64,000 nucleotides of DNA from MPNP01 sp965215545 (GCA_965215545.1 OZ244066.1:1736001-1800000), one strand, 5' to 3'. Counted from the first letter of the stretch, positions 19,113 to 28,913 are shown. The notes: generated by a model not told the origin, from the letters alone. Numbers and translations: made by a program.

Positions 19113-20216
19113 GTGTACTGCGTGCTTTCGAGATCAGATCGGGCGGCATCGGTGCCCAGATCTGCCGCACCACCGCCGGCACACCCGCGGGGGACTGGGC
19201 CGACCCCGGGTGCTGGTCCACTGCGCTCCCACCCCCGCAAGGCCGCTCTCGCGGCCTGTGCGGTGGCCATTCCCGCGCATGCCGCTGTGGCCTTGGCCCG
19301 TCTTGAGGGCGCGATCCTGCGCCGTGTCCCCACCCGCACGGTCGCAAGCCGCTATGTCTCCTGCCCCCTGGGGCCAGGTCGGGTCGGGCCGCAAGGAGAC
19401 GCAGACAACCCTGTCCATGTGGACGGTCATGGCAACCCACCGCCCCGCGGCACCTTGCCCCGGGCGGTGGGCCTGGCAATCTCTCTGGACCGACTGCCGG
19501 GCACCGCGCACCTGGCCGAGAACCTCGTGGAACCCTGTGCGGTCTGGGCCGACACTGCCCAGCACACGGGCCGCAAGGTCATCCAGGTAACCCGGACGGA
19601 ACAGTCCCGCATGACACCCCCCACCGATCCCGATGCCGTGGCCATCATCGAGACAGGCCGCCGGCCCATCATCGACTGCACCCACCCCTGGCCGGAGGCC
19701 TGGCCCATCCCCACCACGACGATCGAGGAGACGCTCGAGTGGCGTACCGTTCCCTGCCCCACCGCCCATCCCCTCGCCGTGCCGGCCGGCAGTCCCCAGC
19801 GCCAGCGGCGGGTCATCCGTCTCGCCACCGAGGCCGCGCAGGCCAGCGGCACCTGTGCCGCCGGCCACACCGGAACCACCACCCTCGAGCGCACCCGGCC
19901 CTATGTGGCCCGGGTCTATGCCCTGCCCATCGCCCAGGGCCAGCGCACCGGGATCCCCGAGGACCGCAAGCCCGGCTTGGCGGGCCCCTGGGGTGCCTGG
20001 ACAACCGTGAGTTCCTCGTGCACCCCCATCCCCACCAGCACCGGCGGCGGCGGAGCGTCTGACCTACACCCTGATCGCCTCCGGCACGCCGGAGGCGATC
20101 CAGGCCGCCATCGATGCTGGTGCCGACCTCGAACGGCAACTCGGCGGATACCGCTACCGCCCCCTCCATGTGGCCGCCCATGTCGGGCGCACCGAGGTTG
20201 TGTCCCTGCTCCTTGA
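19113..20216 (+). CDS. Unrecognised ORF ahead of the ankyrin gene
   Basis: Codon third positions are almost all G or C from about 19220 to 20050, so this frame is probably coding there; the antisense frames are shadows. Features: a short hydrophobic run AALAACAVAIPAHAAVALARL near residue 45, then paired cysteines (CPLGPGR, EPCAVWA, DCTHPWP, VPCPTAH, GTCAAGH) and GPWGAWTTVSSSCTP. I do not recognise it. The credible region ends around 20040, after which the ankyrin protein is read in the next frame (+1). The beginning is unclear and may be truncated. It could be the N-terminal half of one longer ankyrin protein broken by a frameshift. Confidence 0.4.
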   Translation: MYCVLSRSDRAASVPRSAAPPPAHPRGTGPTPGAGPLRSHPRKAALAACAVAIPAHAAVALARLEGAILRRVPTRTVASRYVSCPLGPGRVGPQGDADNPVHVDGHGNPPPRGTLPRAVGLAISLDRLPGTAHLAENLVEPCAVWADTAQHTGRKVIQVTRTEQSRMTPPTDPDAVAIIETGRRPIIDCTHPWPEAWPIPTTTIEETLEWRTVPCPTAHPLAVPAGSPQRQRRVIRLATEAAQASGTCAAGHTGTTTLERTRPYVARVYALPIAQGQRTGIPEDRKPGLAGPWGAWTTVSSSCTPIPTSTGGGGASDLHPDRLRHAGGDPGRHRCWCRPRTATRRIPLPPPPCGRPCRAHRGCVPAP

Positions 20217-20916
20217 TGCCGGAGCGGACATCGAGGCCAAAGACAGGGACGGTTCCACACCCCTTCAAGTCGCTGCCTGGCAGGGCCATGCCAACGTCGT
20301 GCGTCTCCTCCTTGCCGCCGGGGCGGACATCGACAGCCTGGACAGTGCTGATTGGACGCCCCTGCACTGGGTCGCCCTTGAAGGGCATAGGGAGGTTGCC
20401 ATGGCTCTCATCAACGCCGGCGCCGCCATCGACAGTCGCGCGAAGCGAACCGGTTCCACGGCCCTGCACATCGCCGCTGGTCGCGGCGAACAGGACATCG
20501 TCGCACTGCTCCTTGCCGCGGGGACCGATCCCACCCTGCGCAGACGCAAGAATGCACGAAGGCGGTCATCAGGACGACACATCGGCAACCAGACAGCTCG
20601 CGATGAGGCCGTCTTCCGGGGCCACACTGCCATCGTTGCGCTGATTGATGCCGCCCGCGCCGAGCGCGGCCTGCCTCGCCCCGGCACGCCTGCCGACCCC
20701 AAACCCGTCACCGTCTGTCTTGAGCCCGGCGATGACCACGTCTCTGATCTGGCCCTGCGTCCTCTCGGGGCCCGGGACCGCTGGCCGGAGAGTGTCCGGC
20801 TCAACGGTCGCAAGGCGGGTGAGTCCGTCACCCCATGGAGATCAGATCATCGCCGCCTGTGTCCTCCTGCCGCCCCGGTGATGGGACCGGACCCCAGAGT
20901 CCGGAGTCCGGTGTAA
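20011..20916 (+). CDS. Ankyrin-repeat protein, start not in frame
   Basis: At least four ankyrin repeats are clear: RPLHVAAHVGRTEVVSLLLD, TPLQVAAWQGHANVVRLLLA, TPLHWVALEGHREVAMALIN and TALHIAAGRGEQDIVALLLA; a fifth, degenerate one follows (ARDEAVFRGHTAIVALIDAA). A leading half-repeat is LIASGTPEAIQAAIDAGADL. The frame is open from 20011 but has no ATG, GTG or TTG before the GTG at 20170, inside the first full repeat. So it probably depends on the upstream frame, through a +1 shift or an indel near the C-runs at 20027-20040. A perfect 13-bp inverted repeat lies at 20073-20100. Ankyrin repeats mediate protein binding; targets unknown. Confidence 0.65.
   Translation, partial: VPRAPPSPPAPAAAERLTYTLIASGTPEAIQAAIDAGADLERQLGGYRYRPLHVAAHVGRTEVVSLLLDAGADIEAKDRDGSTPLQVAAWQGHANVVRLLLAAGADIDSLDSADWTPLHWVALEGHREVAMALINAGAAIDSRAKRTGSTALHIAAGRGEQDIVALLLAAGTDPTLRRRKNARRRSSGRHIGNQTARDEAVFRGHTAIVALIDAARAERGLPRPGTPADPKPVTVCLEPGDDHVSDLALRPLGARDRWPESVRLNGRKAGESVTPWRSDHRRLCPPAAPVMGPDPRVRSPV
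20073..20100. repeat. Perfect 13-bp inverted repeat
   Basis: GATCGCCTCCGGC and its reverse complement are separated by two bases, inside the start of the ankyrin frame. As RNA it would form a very stable hairpin just after the region where the two reading frames change. It could stimulate a frameshift, act as a weak terminator, or be chance in GC-rich coding DNA. Confidence 0.6.
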
Positions 20917-20996
20917 CCCACCCTTGCCAATCCCGGGTCGTGTCCCTATCCTGGCCAGGCGACCGCCTGCCGAGAGACCACCGAGGGAGAGACACG

Positions 20997-21581
20997 ATGG
21001 AGCCGGCACCGATCCCCGCCCCGGACCGGGACTTCCGGCAGGTCGCCCGGACCCGCCTCGCCCGGCAGGACCGGGCCGGGCGAGGCGTTTTCACCACCGC
21101 GGATCTCCACCGAATCCTGCCCGAGGCCACCCCCCGGCGGGTGCGTACTCTCGTGCAGCATGGCTGTCTGTGGCACCCGGCCCGGGGCCTCTACGTCAAT
21201 CCGCAGGCCCGCTGCCTGCGGCGTGGCTATCTCCTCGAGGAGCTCGCGGCGGTGCTGCGGCGTGACCACACAACCTATCTCAGTCTCGAATCAGTCCTCT
21301 GTGAGTATGGGGCGATCTCCCAGCTGATGCCGGACCGCATCACGGTGATGACCACCGGGGCCGGCGGCACGCGCCGCACCACCCACGGCGTCATCGAGTT
21401 CACTCACACGGCCCGCCCGCGGGCGCAACTGGCAGCGGGACTCCTGACCGATCCCCGGCGCCCCTTGCCGCTCGCCCGTCTGGACGTGGCTCTGCGCGAT
21501 CTCCGGCAGGTGGGCCGCAATGTCGGGATGGTCGACCCGGAGGAATACCGCTGTCTCCTTGCGGAGCACGGGATCGCATGA
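20997..21581 (+). CDS. AbiEi-type antitoxin
   Basis: A 194-aa protein with an N-terminal winged helix (GVFTTADLHRILPEATPRRV, LVQHGCLWHPARGLYV) and the AbiEi C-terminal region (TTYLSLESVLCEYGAISQLM, HGVIEFTHTARP). AbiEi antitoxins bind their own promoter and neutralise the nucleotidyltransferase toxin of type IV toxin-antitoxin systems. The ATG at 20997 has GAGGGAGA upstream. Its last four bases (ATGA) overlap the start of the toxin gene. Confidence 0.88.
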   Translation: MEPAPIPAPDRDFRQVARTRLARQDRAGRGVFTTADLHRILPEATPRRVRTLVQHGCLWHPARGLYVNPQARCLRRGYLLEELAAVLRRDHTTYLSLESVLCEYGAISQLMPDRITVMTTGAGGTRRTTHGVIEFTHTARPRAQLAAGLLTDPRRPLPLARLDVALRDLRQVGRNVGMVDPEEYRCLLAEHGIA

Positions 21582-22582
21582 CGGGCCTTGAGGACCGCGT
21601 ACAGGCGGTCATCGCGGCGCAACCCCGGTATGCGGGGATGCAGGTCATTCTGGAGAAGGAGATCCTGCATCAGACGATCCTGCGGGCCCTGGACCGGGCG
21701 GGGTACCTCAAGGGGCTGGTTTTCATGGGTGGGACCGCCCTGCGTCTCTGCTACGGTGCTCCGCGCTTCAGCGAGGATCTCGACTTCGAGGGTGGCGTGG
21801 ACTTCACCGCGGACCGTATGGACCGGCTGGAGGTGACCCTCGCGGATGCCATCGCCACCCGGTTCGGTCTCGCAACCCATGTCCGCCCGCCATCGGTCCG
21901 CCAGCGCCAGGGTGCGACCCAAACCTGGCGGATCAGCATCATCACCCGTCCCGAGCGGCGGGATCTGGCCCGTCAGCATATCCATCTGGACATTGGCCGT
22001 CTCCCGGCCCCGCACGCCATCCTGCGGCCCCTCCACCAGCACCATCCCGGCGGGGCAGCGGAGACGCCCCTGCAGGTCCGCGTCAAGACCCCCGCCGCGC
22101 TGCTCGCGGACAAGATTGTGGCGTGTGCCGCAACGATTGATCGCCCCGCGCCCCGTTGGCGGGATGTGTGGGACATCACCTGGCTGCATACGCGCGGTGT
22201 GCACGCAGACCCGGAGCAGGTGGCCGCACGAGCCCGTCTCTTTGCTGTCCAGGATGTCCCGGCCCTGCTTGCCCATGCGGCCAGTCGAATCCCGCAGCGG
22301 ATCCGGGAGGATGCGTTTGTGACCCAGATGGCCCGCTTCCTTGATGCGGATCGGGCCGCCCGCACCATTCAGGATCCGCCTTGGCGGCAGGCGGCGGGGC
22401 AAACGCTCCATGATGTGCTGACCGCGGTCCAGACAGAGCTCCGCCCGCCATCACCGTCCCCCAAACCCCGGACCGCCCGGGCAGCGCCACAGTCGATCGC
22501 CGAGGCACCCGCTCCCGACGACAGTCCTGCCCCCTTCGATCCCACGCCCACGCCCGATCCCAGTCCCTCTCCAGACCTCTGA
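21578..22582 (+). CDS. AbiEii-type nucleotidyltransferase toxin
   Basis: A 334-aa protein. The nucleotidyltransferase signature is in FMGGTALRLCYGAPRFSEDL, followed by DFE, matching the GG-x-(S/T) and D-x-D motifs of AbiEii/MenT-like enzymes that add nucleotides to tRNA ends or other targets. A conserved ADKIVACA block follows. The last 50 residues are proline-rich (PSPSPKPRTARAAP, PTPTPDPSPSPD), unusual for the family and possibly flexible. Start overlaps abiEi by ATGA. In known systems the pair gives phage-induced growth arrest. Confidence 0.88.
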   Translation: MTGLEDRVQAVIAAQPRYAGMQVILEKEILHQTILRALDRAGYLKGLVFMGGTALRLCYGAPRFSEDLDFEGGVDFTADRMDRLEVTLADAIATRFGLATHVRPPSVRQRQGATQTWRISIITRPERRDLARQHIHLDIGRLPAPHAILRPLHQHHPGGAAETPLQVRVKTPAALLADKIVACAATIDRPAPRWRDVWDITWLHTRGVHADPEQVAARARLFAVQDVPALLAHAASRIPQRIREDAFVTQMARFLDADRAARTIQDPPWRQAAGQTLHDVLTAVQTELRPPSPSPKPRTARAAPQSIAEAPAPDDSPAPFDPTPTPDPSPSPDL

Positions 22583-22751
22583 GCCCGCCCACCGTTGGCC
22601 GCAACCGGTCGGCCCGCCTTACCACCAGGGCCGGGCCACCCGCCGGGTCAGGAGCTGATGGGGTGTCCCCCAGTGGCCTTGGGTACGCGGTGGCAACCCG
22701 ATCCGTCTGCCGATGATCAGCCTCACCACCAGGGATGGACCTCGTCACTGT

Positions 22752-25700
22752 CTATGGAGCTTGCAGTTCCTGGATGGTGGCCTGTGGGCAGGTCGCGCGG
22801 GCAATGGTGCAGAGGTGGCGGTGGTGGGTGAAATAGATCACCTGGGTTGACTTGGCGAGGGACTCAAGTGCCTTGAGCGTCTGGGCCGCCCGCTGGTCGT
22901 CAAAGGTCTCGAGGACATCGTCCGCGATGAACGGGAGGGCCGGCGATGACTTGAGTGTTTCATGGATGCCGGCAATCCGCAGGGCCAGATAGAGCTGGAA
23001 CCGGGTGCCCTTGGAGAGACTGTCGGCGCGTTTGACCGTCCCATCGGCCCCCGTGACTGTCAGGCACTCGGTGGCTTCCTGGAACTCCGTCGCCAGACTC
23101 GAATAGGCCCCACCGGTGATCATGCGAAACACCTCCGAGGCCTTTTCCATCATGTCGCTGCGGTGGGTCTGCATATATTTCCGGATTGCGTTCTCGACGG
23201 CAAGGATGCCCAGCCGCTGTCGCAGATGGTCAATCGCCTCCTCCTCAAGGCCGAGTTCAAGATTGGCAATCCGTGACTCCAGTCGGGCCACATCATCATC
23301 GCCGCTGACCGTTGTGAGTTCGCGGTGACAGCGATCATGTTCTCGCAGCCTTTCGTCGCAGAGTGTCGCCAGGGTCTCCTGTTGCTGCGCGAGAGCTGTG
23401 CGACGGGCCTCGAGATCCGACCGGACAGTCTCCCGCAGCGCCATTTCGGCTGCGGCCACATCGTCCGTTGACAGGATCTCGCCAAGGCTGCTGGTCAGTT
23501 CCCGGGCCGCCTCCATCAATTCCTGGCGACGTTCGGCCTGGTCCAGCGTCTGTTCGATCGCCCCGATCTCCGTCAGGTTGTAGGGAGCCCCCAGAGTCGC
23601 AATAACCTCGCCGGTCTGTGCAAGCCGGGTTGCCGCGTCCTGCAAGGCTGACCGGCGTTCAGCCAGGGCCGCCTCGATCCGTGTCCTGTCCCGGGCATGA
23701 TCCTTGGCCGTGCGAATGGCCCTGCTGATGGTGCGCCAGGCTTCAAGGGGTTGGGAGGCATCAACCCCAAGCGTCACGGCAATCGCCCGGATATCGGTCT
23801 CGAAACCTGCGACGTCCCTGTGCATCGCGGCAGTGCGGTGATCCAGATCCCGCTTCTTTGCCGCACGTCTCTCAATCTCCTGCACCCCATCCAGCCGCTC
23901 GGCCATGACCTCAACGCCCGGGACATCCTGGCCAAAGACAACATCCTGACACGCCCGCTGCCACTGCGCCTGCCAGGCCCTGTGGCGCTCGACAGCCGCA
24001 GTCAGTGCCGCCTTGCGGCGGCCAAGGTCCCTTGTGGCCCGGTCAACCTGTTCACGGATTTCAGCATTGCGGGCCGCATCCTTGAGCAGGTTCCGGGCCA
24101 GGGTGATCAGGGTCTCGAGGGGCAGGCTGTCGCGGTTTGTCAGCCCGGCCTCCTCCAGACAGCGATCCAGATCGTTGCGAAGACCCGCGATGTCCTCATC
24201 AAGCGCAGCAAGCCTGTCTCGCAGGCTGGCCGCTTCATGCCAGGCCTCAAGCACCTGCTCACGGGTTGTCAGCCAGTCCGGGATGACCTCGATGGCGTCC
24301 CTTGCCGTCAGGCCTGGCACAAGAGGTCCAAGGGCGCTGATGACCGCGTGCTCCATGGCCTTGGTCTCGGCCACAAGTTCATCGTGCCGGGTCCGGTGTG
24401 TCGCGAGCATCGCTTTGAGTTCGTCCCGCTGGCGGTGCTTTTCACCCAGATCAATCTCTTGCCGCTGGTCATTCACATAGCGGTGGATCAACTCGTCATG
24501 TTCCCGCAGGACCGATTCGAAAGCGTCGGCTGTCCCGGCATCAAGCGCAATCCGATGGTCGCTCCAGGCCTCCTCGCGCCGCCGGCGCAGGGCAGCAAGG
24601 TCCTGACAGGACACCGGCTGGCGCGTTTCGGTTCCCGACAGGACGGCTTCAGCCTGGTCAAGCGCGGCCGATGTGTCGGCGATCTTGCCCGCTGTCGCAT
24701 CACATTGGGACTGCAGCTGGGCGAGTGTGCGTCGCCACTCGGCATGCCGGCCTGCTGGTGGGACGGAGAGTCGGTCGAGATCCTCGATTGTCCCGGACCA
24801 GGGGGTCAGACGGGTCAGGACTTCCGCAATCCGGGCTTCGATTTTCTGGAGTCGTGCACCTTCTGCCTTCTTCTCAAGCCGGGGATCCTGACGCTCGATC
24901 CGCTCCAGCAGCGACTCGAGTTGGGCCACCTGGAACCGATCAAGTGCCCCTTCGCCCAACCGGGCCTTGTTCTCCTCGCACCGCTCCACGGCCCGATCAT
25001 GTTCATCCTGGCAGGTTGCCACACTGTCCCGGATCCCTGCCGACGCGTTGATCAGGTTGCGCAGGCCAGTCAGGGCATGGGCATCAGCAAGGAGGCTCTC
25101 GACATCCTGGCCGGCAAGGCCAACCCGTCCAAGGAGGTGCTGGATCTCCTCCTCATGCAGCTCCCTTTCGGCGGTACGTTTGGGCAGATCCCGCATCGCA
25201 CCGACATAGGCTGACCGCGCCTGCTCCAGACGTTCATGATCATCACCGAGTTGCAGGGCCCTGTCATCGACAGCGAGTCCCGCATGGTCCTCTTCCAGGC
25301 TCTTGATCTCGGCTTCCAGCTGGCCGCAGATGGCCTTGGCCTCCTGGTGACTGGTCCGGACCTCTTCCCATCGGTGGCGCCAGTTCCGGGGTGGCGGCGG
25401 GAGCGGGCCGATCTCCTCCTGCAGTCGCCGGTTGGCTGCCAGATGGTTCACCGTTGACAGGGCTTTCAACCGATTGTCGACATCATGCAGTTTGCGGAGG
25501 TTGTCGTCGCGCTGCTGTTGTGCCTCGGCAAGAGCTGTCGCGGCTGTCCGCGCCGTGGCGGCGATCCGGGCGTATGCATCGGCAGTGACCTCAATCCCCT
25601 TCTTGCGGTCTGCCAGTTCCCCGAGTTCCGCCTTGATCGCGTTGAGCCGGGTGTTGCGGGCGCGGGTGCGATGGAAGGCATTGCACTCCTTCTCGAGCGC

Positions 25701-26192
25701 AGCAAGGCGACTGGACACTTCCGCGATGCCGGCGCTTGCCGAAAAGAGCAATCGACCCAGATCGCCCCGACTGTTGACGATCTCCTCGCCACCTTTTTCC
25801 AGTGTTTCGTCATTGACCGAGTAGATCAGTTCATATTGTGTCCGATCCAGGCCGCCCATGTGGCTGGCCAACCGACTGTCGCTCTCGATGGTGCCATCGT
25901 TCCGCTTGAGCGTGTTCGTGGCACCCCGGCTGCGCAACAGGGTGATCTCGGTGCCGTCATCCTCGAGGCAGGCACCGACCTGCATCGATCGCCCATGCCG
26001 AAAGCCATAGCGGGTCTTGCGCTTGATCCCGAAGAGAAAGTCCAGCCATGCCGCCAGCGCCGTCGTCTTGCCCGCTTCGTTGTCCCCGTAGACGATATGC
26101 AGGTCCGCCCGCCCATCCGTACTGGAGTTGAACTGCAGGGTCTGGTTGGCAAAGAGTCCATACCGTTCCAGCTGCAGTGCCTTGAGTCTCAT
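22752..26192 (-). CDS. YhaN/SbcC-like coiled-coil ATPase
   Basis: 1146 aa. The N-terminus reads YGDNEAGKTT (Walker A, about residues 35-44), then the long central region is heptad-like coiled coil rich in E, R, A and L. The C-terminus has LSKGTRFQLYLALRIAG (signature) and LPFIADDVLETFDDQRAAQT (Walker B), typical of the YhaN group of SMC-like ATPases. It should act with the adjacent nuclease in DNA end processing, like SbcCD. The start ATG overlaps the nuclease stop (ATGA), so the two are coupled. Confidence 0.88.
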   Translation of the reverse strand: MRLKALQLERYGLFANQTLQFNSSTDGRADLHIVYGDNEAGKTTALAAWLDFLFGIKRKTRYGFRHGRSMQVGACLEDDGTEITLLRSRGATNTLKRNDGTIESDSRLASHMGGLDRTQYELIYSVNDETLEKGGEEIVNSRGDLGRLLFSASAGIAEVSSRLAALEKECNAFHRTRARNTRLNAIKAELGELADRKKGIEVTADAYARIAATARTAATALAEAQQQRDDNLRKLHDVDNRLKALSTVNHLAANRRLQEEIGPLPPPPRNWRHRWEEVRTSHQEAKAICGQLEAEIKSLEEDHAGLAVDDRALQLGDDHERLEQARSAYVGAMRDLPKRTAERELHEEEIQHLLGRVGLAGQDVESLLADAHALTGLRNLINASAGIRDSVATCQDEHDRAVERCEENKARLGEGALDRFQVAQLESLLERIERQDPRLEKKAEGARLQKIEARIAEVLTRLTPWSGTIEDLDRLSVPPAGRHAEWRRTLAQLQSQCDATAGKIADTSAALDQAEAVLSGTETRQPVSCQDLAALRRRREEAWSDHRIALDAGTADAFESVLREHDELIHRYVNDQRQEIDLGEKHRQRDELKAMLATHRTRHDELVAETKAMEHAVISALGPLVPGLTARDAIEVIPDWLTTREQVLEAWHEAASLRDRLAALDEDIAGLRNDLDRCLEEAGLTNRDSLPLETLITLARNLLKDAARNAEIREQVDRATRDLGRRKAALTAAVERHRAWQAQWQRACQDVVFGQDVPGVEVMAERLDGVQEIERRAAKKRDLDHRTAAMHRDVAGFETDIRAIAVTLGVDASQPLEAWRTISRAIRTAKDHARDRTRIEAALAERRSALQDAATRLAQTGEVIATLGAPYNLTEIGAIEQTLDQAERRQELMEAARELTSSLGEILSTDDVAAAEMALRETVRSDLEARRTALAQQQETLATLCDERLREHDRCHRELTTVSGDDDVARLESRIANLELGLEEEAIDHLRQRLGILAVENAIRKYMQTHRSDMMEKASEVFRMITGGAYSSLATEFQEATECLTVTGADGTVKRADSLSKGTRFQLYLALRIAGIHETLKSSPALPFIADDVLETFDDQRAAQTLKALESLAKSTQVIYFTHHRHLCTIARATCPQATIQELQAP

Positions 26193-27451
26193 GATGGGGT
26201 CTCCTCGGCGGGGGCCTGGAGCCCGGCCAGAACCTGTCGGAATCCCTCCATTGCCAGCTGGTGATGGGTGCTGGCCGTCTCCTCCTCGCTCGCTCCAAAG
26301 CGCTGGCGTGTCCGGGGCGGCAGCGCCTTCATGAAACCCCTGATATAGTCCTTTGCGTCTGTATCGGTCAGTGGATCGTCCCCGACCACCGTCAGCAGTC
26401 CGACCAGGGTGGCATCGAGCGTGTCAGCCTCTCCGTCTCCCCCTGTCGCGGTGGTCGCAGCAACCAGTTTGTCAATCCAGACACCCTCAAGGGCTTCAGC
26501 GGCGATCTGGCATTCCTGGAGCAGGAGGTCACTGTCCCGCCTGATCCGCCAGGCCAGATCGCTCTGGCCCTCCAGCACAACCCTCAGGACCTGCTGGCAA
26601 TCCCTGGCAGCACGCCCGGCCGCACCCACCGCGCTGTGGAGGGTCATGACCAACGCTTCCCAGTCCGTGGCCGGGCTGACATCAATGGTCAGGCGTATGA
26701 ACTCGACCAGGGCGACAGCGTGTTCCTCAAGGGTCGCCGTGCCGTCTGGCCCGATGTCAACCAGGGTCACTGTCTTGGGGCCATCCTCGCCGATATCCCG
26801 CCCCTGGGGGATGCCGGGCATGACCACGGTGGTGATGCCGGTGGTCACCGATCGTGTGTGGATGTGGCCAAGGGCCCAGTAGTTGAAGCCCGTGTCCTGC
26901 AACTCCTTGAGAGAACAGGGAGAATAGGGGTCATGCCCTGCCGCCCCGCCAAGGCTGGTGTGCAGCATGCCGATGTTGATCGCGTCCGGTACGGCTGGCT
27001 TGAATCGGTGCAGGAGGTTTTCGGTGACGTGTTTGCCCCGGAAACTGATGCCATGGATACAGATGGTGTGGCCGTCCTTTTCCAGGGTCTCGATCCCGGC
27101 CTTGCCTGTAAAGACGTGGACGCAGTCAGGCCAGATGAGTTCACGCGACAGTTTCGATCCCGCATCGTGATTCCCCTGGATGATGAAGACCCGGATTCCA
27201 TGCTTGTCGAGTCGGGCCAGCTGGCCCGCAAGAAACCGGGCAGTCTTCATCGATGTCTGGTTGCTGTCATAGAGATCACCGGCAATCAGCAGGGCATCGA
27301 CCTGTTGGGCAATGCAAAGATCAACGATCCGTCCAAAGGCCAGGCGCGAGGCCGTGCCGATCTCCTCAGCCAGTTCCGCGTTGCGCAGGGCCATGGAGCG
27401 CAGGGGCGAATCAAGGTGGATGTCAGCGGTGTGGACAAATCGAAACGCCAT
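26189..27451 (-). CDS. YhaO/SbcD-like DNA repair nuclease
   Basis: A 420-aa calcineurin-fold phosphoesterase. Metal-binding motifs: VHTADIHLDS, LIAGDLYDSN, IQGNHDAGS, GMLHTS and LGHIHTRS. It belongs to the YhaO group of DNA exonucleases. ATG 27451 has GGAGGTG nearby (an upstream ATG at 27472 adds seven residues before the conserved start). It forms an operon with the YhaN-like ATPase. Expected activity is Mn-dependent nuclease with SMC-type partner; whether it repairs DNA or restricts foreign DNA here is unknown. Confidence 0.9.
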   Translation of the reverse strand: MAFRFVHTADIHLDSPLRSMALRNAELAEEIGTASRLAFGRIVDLCIAQQVDALLIAGDLYDSNQTSMKTARFLAGQLARLDKHGIRVFIIQGNHDAGSKLSRELIWPDCVHVFTGKAGIETLEKDGHTICIHGISFRGKHVTENLLHRFKPAVPDAINIGMLHTSLGGAAGHDPYSPCSLKELQDTGFNYWALGHIHTRSVTTGITTVVMPGIPQGRDIGEDGPKTVTLVDIGPDGTATLEEHAVALVEFIRLTIDVSPATDWEALVMTLHSAVGAAGRAARDCQQVLRVVLEGQSDLAWRIRRDSDLLLQECQIAAEALEGVWIDKLVAATTATGGDGEADTLDATLVGLLTVVGDDPLTDTDAKDYIRGFMKALPPRTRQRFGASEEETASTHHQLAMEGFRQVLAGLQAPAEETPS

Positions 27452-27722
27452 GCAGGCACCTCCGGGGAACACGCGTGTCAGTCGATGCAGAATCCGGAAC
27501 CAGGGATGTGTGTGGGTAGGCCAGGGATGTGTTCCAGGTTCGAATTACGAAACATATGCATACAGAAATGGGTTGTCAAGCTCCATCATCAAAACACAAA
27601 TCAAACACGGCAGTCGTCAAGATGCGTTCCCCATCCGGACCCGGCTTGTCCGGACAGGCCAGCACCCCGCCCGCTCATCCTTAGCATCCAGCCGCGCAAG
27701 GACGAAATCACCGCACGGAGAC

Positions 27723-28820
27723 TCAGACATTGAAGAGAATGGTCATGATATCTCCATCCTGGACGATGTAGGATTTGCCCTCAGCCCTGACCTTGCCGGC
27801 CGCACGGGCACCGGCAAGACCCTGGGCTGCAATGAAGTCAGTGCAGGCAATGGTTTCGGCCCGGATGAACCCACGGCGGAAATCCTCATGGATCCGACCG
27901 GCAGCCTCCGCGGCGGTGGTGCCGGTCCGGATGGGACGGGCGCAGGTCTCCTTGGGTCCGGTGGTAAAGAACGTGATGAGACCAAGGAGCGCATAGCCGA
28001 CCCGGGCGAGCTGGCCGAGGCCGGAGGACTCGCAGCCCAGCATGGCCAGATATTCCGCCGCGTCAGTGGCATCGAGTTGCCCCAGCTGTTCCTCAAGGGC
28101 AGCCGAACAGAGAACCACTGGCATGGACTGGGAGCGGGCATGGGCGGCGATGGCCTCGGTGTGGGCATTGCCAGTGGCAAGATCCTGCTCGGCCACATTG
28201 CAGACATACATGACCTTCTTGGCTGTGAGCAGACCGATCTGGCGCCAGGCGGTCCGTTCACTGTCATCCACGGTGCTGTGTCGGGCCGGGGATCCCCGGT
28301 CAAGACAGCGGGCTGCCCGATCCAGCAGGTCCTGGCGCAGGAGTGCATCTGCATCACCGCCCTTGACATGACGGGACAGTGTCTGGGTCTGACGCTCAAT
28401 GGACTCAAGGTCGGCGAGCATGAGTTCAGTCTCGACAACCCGGGCATCATCCAACGGGTCAACCCGGCCATGAACATGGATGATGTCGTCATCCTCAAAG
28501 CAGCGGAGAACGTGGGCAATCGCATCGACTTCCCGGATGCCGGCCAGAAACCGATTGCCAAGCCCCTCACCCCGGGAGGCGCCCCGGACGAGTCCGGCGA
28601 TATCGACAAAACGGGTCCGGGCCGGCAGGGTGACACGGGAATTGGCGATGGCGGCAATCGCATCAAGCCGGGGGTCGGGAACCAGGACCTCACCGGTATT
28701 GGGCTCGATCGTACAGAAGGGGTAATTGGCTGTCCGGGCACTGTCTGACCGGGTCAGAGCGTTGAAAATGGTGGATTTTCCGACATTGGGCAGGCCAACA
28801 ATCCCTGTCCTGAATCCCAT
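27723..28820 (-). CDS. ychF: Redox-regulated ATPase/GTPase YchF
   Basis: A 365-aa Obg-family P-loop protein. GIVGLPNVGKST is the G1 motif, FVDIAGLVRGASRGEGLGN the G3 region, and VMYVCNVAE corresponds to the altered G4 region of YchF. The C-terminal TGS domain includes FIRAETIACTDFI. YchF binds ATP and the ribosome and affects oxidative stress responses and translation. In many alphaproteobacteria it follows pth directly; here pth is about 3.7 kb away on the other strand. Confidence 0.96.
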   Translation of the reverse strand: MGFRTGIVGLPNVGKSTIFNALTRSDSARTANYPFCTIEPNTGEVLVPDPRLDAIAAIANSRVTLPARTRFVDIAGLVRGASRGEGLGNRFLAGIREVDAIAHVLRCFEDDDIIHVHGRVDPLDDARVVETELMLADLESIERQTQTLSRHVKGGDADALLRQDLLDRAARCLDRGSPARHSTVDDSERTAWRQIGLLTAKKVMYVCNVAEQDLATGNAHTEAIAAHARSQSMPVVLCSAALEEQLGQLDATDAAEYLAMLGCESSGLGQLARVGYALLGLITFFTTGPKETCARPIRTGTTAAEAAGRIHEDFRRGFIRAETIACTDFIAAQGLAGARAAGKVRAEGKSYIVQDGDIMTILFNV

Positions 28821-28913
28821 GTGCCCTGCCTTGCCCTGCGCGTGGTGTGTGCCTTGAAATGTGCCGGGATTTCAAGCAATCATCACCCTCGGTACAGATC
28901 GGAGGTCCCTATC

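Noticed and set aside
23697..25214. 505-aa plus-strand ORF
   Set aside because: Antisense to the YhaN-like ATPase; no start signal and no recognisable domain.
27531..27560. tRNA-like T-loop (GGTTCGAATTAC)
   Set aside because: No matching acceptor, D or anticodon stems around it.
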